64,000 nucleotides of DNA from CBDEVH01 sp965243565 (GTDB taxonomy: Bacteria > Pseudomonadota > Gammaproteobacteria > Tethybacterales > Persebacteraceae), in the NCBI GenBank assembly GCA_965243565.1, contig OZ251571.1, positions 992,001-1,056,000 of the forward strand. The letters run 5' to 3'. How positions within the stretch are numbered: the first letter of the stretch is position 1; each line of letters opens with the position of its first letter. Of the stretch, positions 61,515 through 64,000 are shown in pieces. The position numbers and the translations under genes were made by a program. Under the pieces are notes generated by a model that did not search any database, was not told the origin of the DNA, and worked only from the letters and a program-made list of their open reading frames with translations.

Positions 61515-63359
61515 TTATTGACCTCTCCGAAATATTTTATCAAGATGCTTTTTTTCAATTTGATACCAACACGGGCGACCATGATTACAATAACCGGATC
61601 GTTCGGATTGTTCCATTTGACGCAACAGTGTGTTCGTTTCTGCTAGGGTTAATCGGTCATTGGCACGTACAGCCGCATGGCACGCCATTAACGAAAATAG
61701 GGTCTCATGTTGTGTTTGTAATTGTTCGGCGTAGCCCACTTCTGCTAGGGCTTCGATGATCTCACCTAATAGTAAAACAACATCAACACGATCGACAATT
61801 AAGGTGCTAACCGATGTTATTTCTGCTGTGTTTTCATCCACTAATTTTACCGATAACCCGCAAATTTTATTGGCGTGTTTTTTTAAGGTAATGGCTTGTA
61901 ATTCTGATAAAGGAATAGACAAAGGGGTAAGATAGGCTTGCATGGCCATGTTGTCTTCGTCAAACGATTTTTTTAATTTTTCATAGAGTATGCGCTCGTG
62001 TGCGGCATGCATATCAATAATAACCAAACCAACTTTGTTTTCGGCTACTATAAATGTATCATGAATCTGTCCCAATGATTTTCCCAAGGGTTCTTCGTCA
62101 ATGATGGAATCAGTAACAAGTGACGGATTAATAGAGATGGGGTCCGTTTTTGATATAAAAGTATCGCTTTTGAAATTGTGATTATGTGATGTTGACGCAG
62201 AATGTTTACTGCTATTAGATGAAAATCCTCGTTGCCGTTCTGGCGATGAAATACTGTTAAAAACGGCGGATTGTTCACCCACTCCTCTGTGATTTACATC
62301 GTTATTACGGTCATGATTGTATAAATTAGTCGGTGTTAATAAATTGGTTTGAGAGACAGTACTATGCTGAAGCGGCACAGCCAATGGTCTATCGATTGCT
62401 TTTTTAAGCGAGCGATGTACAAAACCAAATACACCAGATGCATTTAAAAACCGTACTTCTAGTTTGGAAGGATGTACATTAACATCTACCCTGTCAGCAG
62501 GAATGGTCAACAATAGTAAAAAACCGATTTCACCATGGTGTGATAGTTCACGCGTAGCTTCCATTGCAGCTCGACGTAATAATTTATCTCTAACCAGTCG
62601 CCCGTTGACATAAAAATATTGTCCCATTTTTTTACCACCGCCAACAATAGTAGGAGAGAATAAAAAACCGTTTATACCAATCTCGGCTGTTTTTTCTGCC
62701 ACACCAATTAAATTGTCTTCAAGTATGGGGAAAATATCAACCAACCGTTTTTTTTGGTTATCTACCGTTGATAAGCGGAATCGTTCTTTGCCATCGGAAT
62801 AAAAATTAAACGCAATGGCAGGATTGCTTAATGCGAGTTCTCTAACCGTTTTAAAACAATGGGCAGTTTCAGTAGTAACACTGGATAAAAACCGGCGGCG
62901 GGCTGGTATATTGGCAAATAATGCACAAGCCTGAATATGGGTGCCTTGTGCCATCGATAATGGCTTAGGCTCGGTATAGCTTACGCCATATTGCCACCCA
63001 TTTTTTGAATCAGCAGTTTTACTGGCAATGGTAAAGTCACTAACCGACGCTAGACTCGCCAATGCCTCTCCACGAAAACCCAAAGTCTCAATCGCTTTTA
63101 AATCATCGCTTTCGCTAATTTTGCTGGTAGCATGACGCAAAATTGCCAATGGTAAGTCATCTGGAAAAATACCATTGCCATTGTCTTCTATCTCTATTTG
63201 CTCGACTCCACCACCTTTTATTCTGACGGTAATAGCAGTAGCGTTGGCATCAATGGCGTTTTCGATTAGTTCTTTTATGGCAGCGGCTGGCCTTTCTATG
63301 ACCTCACCTGCCGCAATTTGATTGGCCAATGCTTGAGATAAATGTTGTATCCGACGCAC
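61515..63359 (-). CDS. mutL: DNA mismatch repair protein MutL, endonuclease-type
   Basis: 614 residues. GHKL ATPase: ELIENAIDANA, EDNGNGI, TLGFRGEALASL. Long Ser/Asn-rich linker (about 330-430). C-terminal domain holds DMHAAHERILYE (449-460), ACHAAVRAND (559-568) and CNHGRPCW (591-598), corresponding to the endonuclease motifs DQHAxxExxxxE, ACR/ACH and C(P/N)HGRP. E. coli MutL lacks these. So it probably nicks DNA itself and no MutH is needed (inference). First of two genes with miaA. Confidence 0.95.
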   Translation of the reverse strand: MRRIQHLSQALANQIAAGEVIERPAAAIKELIENAIDANATAITVRIKGGGVEQIEIEDNGNGIFPDDLPLAILRHATSKISESDDLKAIETLGFRGEALASLASVSDFTIASKTADSKNGWQYGVSYTEPKPLSMAQGTHIQACALFANIPARRRFLSSVTTETAHCFKTVRELALSNPAIAFNFYSDGKERFRLSTVDNQKKRLVDIFPILEDNLIGVAEKTAEIGINGFLFSPTIVGGGKKMGQYFYVNGRLVRDKLLRRAAMEATRELSHHGEIGFLLLLTIPADRVDVNVHPSKLEVRFLNASGVFGFVHRSLKKAIDRPLAVPLQHSTVSQTNLLTPTNLYNHDRNNDVNHRGVGEQSAVFNSISSPERQRGFSSNSSKHSASTSHNHNFKSDTFISKTDPISINPSLVTDSIIDEEPLGKSLGQIHDTFIVAENKVGLVIIDMHAAHERILYEKLKKSFDEDNMAMQAYLTPLSIPLSELQAITLKKHANKICGLSVKLVDENTAEITSVSTLIVDRVDVVLLLGEIIEALAEVGYAEQLQTQHETLFSLMACHAAVRANDRLTLAETNTLLRQMEQSERSGYCNHGRPCWYQIEKKHLDKIFRRGQ

Positions 63360-63383
63360 TGTAATTAAATACGGAATAATACG

Positions 63384-63932
63384 TTATTCAATAAAATATT
63401 TAAAGAATGAAAGGTTTTCGTTTTGCCAATTCTGTATAGCGGTATAAATTTCATCACTACACGTACTTTCATTAACTTCTTTACTGGCGGCTTCATTAAG
63501 TAAAAATTCAACAAGAATGGCTAAGTGACACAAGTGAATGCTTTGACTATTATAAGGCACAATAAGAAAAAATATCCGAGCGACATAGTTTTGTTGACCA
63601 TGCTCTCTTTCCTCAAAGCCAATTGGTATTTTTAAATTAACAAACATCGCAAACGATTTTTCAATGCCTCGCAACCGTACATGCGGAACGGCAGCATCAG
63701 TCCCTTTAATAACCGTCGTACCCAAACGATCTCGTGCAATAAATGCGTCGTTAATTTTTCGCTGACTAAGTGGAGTTAAGTGCATCTCGCTTATTTTTTC
63801 ACTAATAAAATTAAAAAGTGTTTTGCGATTGTCAATTTCAGGATAATAATAAACTTTATCAACATCCATTAAATTGGTAATTAACAATTCATTGGTATCT
63901 ATTCCATTGTTTTTTGTTGAATCTAATAACAT
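63384..63932 (-). CDS. ptsN: PTS IIA-like nitrogen-regulatory protein
   Basis: 182 residues. PTS EIIA type-2 domain with AVPHVRL carrying the phosphorylated His, where the usual sequence is IPHGR, preceded by DRLGTTVIKG. A tail (EAASKEVNESTC...) extends the C-terminus. It may be a regulator of nitrogen/potassium like EIIA-Ntr. 24 bases upstream of mutL on the same strand; rpoN neighbours would be outside the window. Confidence 0.75.
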   Translation of the reverse strand: MLLDSTKNNGIDTNELLITNLMDVDKVYYYPEIDNRKTLFNFISEKISEMHLTPLSQRKINDAFIARDRLGTTVIKGTDAAVPHVRLRGIEKSFAMFVNLKIPIGFEEREHGQQNYVARIFFLIVPYNSQSIHLCHLAILVEFLLNEAASKEVNESTCSDEIYTAIQNWQNENLSFFKYFIE

Positions 63933-63981
63933 AAGGGAAAATATTCTCGTTTAAAAAAATTAATGTTTACGGCCACTAATT

Positions 63982-64000
63982 AAACGACTTTTTGTCGTTT
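63982..64000. other. hairpin at the window edge
   Basis: AAACGAC (63982-63988), loop TTTTT, GTCGTTT (63994-64000). Lies 49 bases upstream of ptsN. May be the terminator of a gene outside the window; cannot be judged further. Confidence 0.35.

Overview
The window is a gene-dense, AT-rich stretch of a gammaproteobacterial chromosome. The evidence is the set of orthologues and their order: surA-pdxA-rsmA, mutL-miaA, tpiA-secG-tRNA-Leu, ispD-ispF and a YqiA-type esterase. Several genes point to a non-enterobacterial member: AspRS has the residues of the non-discriminating type, and MutL keeps the endonuclease motifs of lineages without MutH. No species can be named from the sequence alone. The standard genetic code applies: TGA closes intact overlapping genes such as livG, livM and tpiA.

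Layout. 1-3.9 kb (minus): CoA-binding protein fragment, crotonase, and McrBC whose McrB looks split by a frameshift. 4-7.7 kb: aspS and divergent recQ. 7.8-24.7 kb: an accessory metabolic region with prolyl aminopeptidase, flavin monooxygenase, tautomerase, hydrolase, PLP enzymes, a TauE/SafE exporter, a dimethylglycine-dehydrogenase-like flavoprotein, an MDR dehydrogenase, two overlapping enolase-superfamily genes, a class III aminotransferase, a DsbA-like protein, a cupin and an Old Yellow Enzyme. 24.8-34.0 kb (minus): an eroding defence island with a frameshifted DUF2235 hydrolase, a wrecked hsdS, intact hsdM, mazEF, a large TIR-STAND protein, and an hsdR whose 5' end is lost at a junction inside the 3' end of pabC. 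34-42.7 kb (minus): housekeeping genes pabC-pabA-pabB-dapE-ispF-ispD-yqiA and rsmA-pdxA-surA. 42.9-45.8 kb: a molybdopterin formate-dehydrogenase-like protein. 45.9-51.5 kb (minus): a branched-chain-amino-acid-type ABC transporter plus a hydantoin/Asp-Glu racemase. 51.7-57.9 kb: Nudix hydrolase, two DMT exporters, lipA, bioY, transketolase. 58.0-63.9 kb: a Rieske oxygenase remnant, tRNA-Leu(GAG), secG, tpiA, a PfkB kinase, miaA, mutL, ptsN.

How the genes work together. The 13.0-20.2 kb block reads as one catabolic unit for N-methylated or cyclic amino acids. It combines a covalent-flavin demethylase-like enzyme, two HpbD-like enolase-superfamily enzymes, a dehydrogenase and an aminotransferase; a dead Rieske (betaine-demethylase-like) fragment near 58.1 kb and the ABC importer with a racemase fit the same theme. 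The defence island is the most unusual part. The type I restriction system appears non-functional (specificity and nuclease ends broken), while the TIR-STAND gene and mazEF nested inside it remain open. These are candidates for an independent or guard-type antiphage module, comparable in position to the known nesting of prrC-type nucleases in hsd loci.
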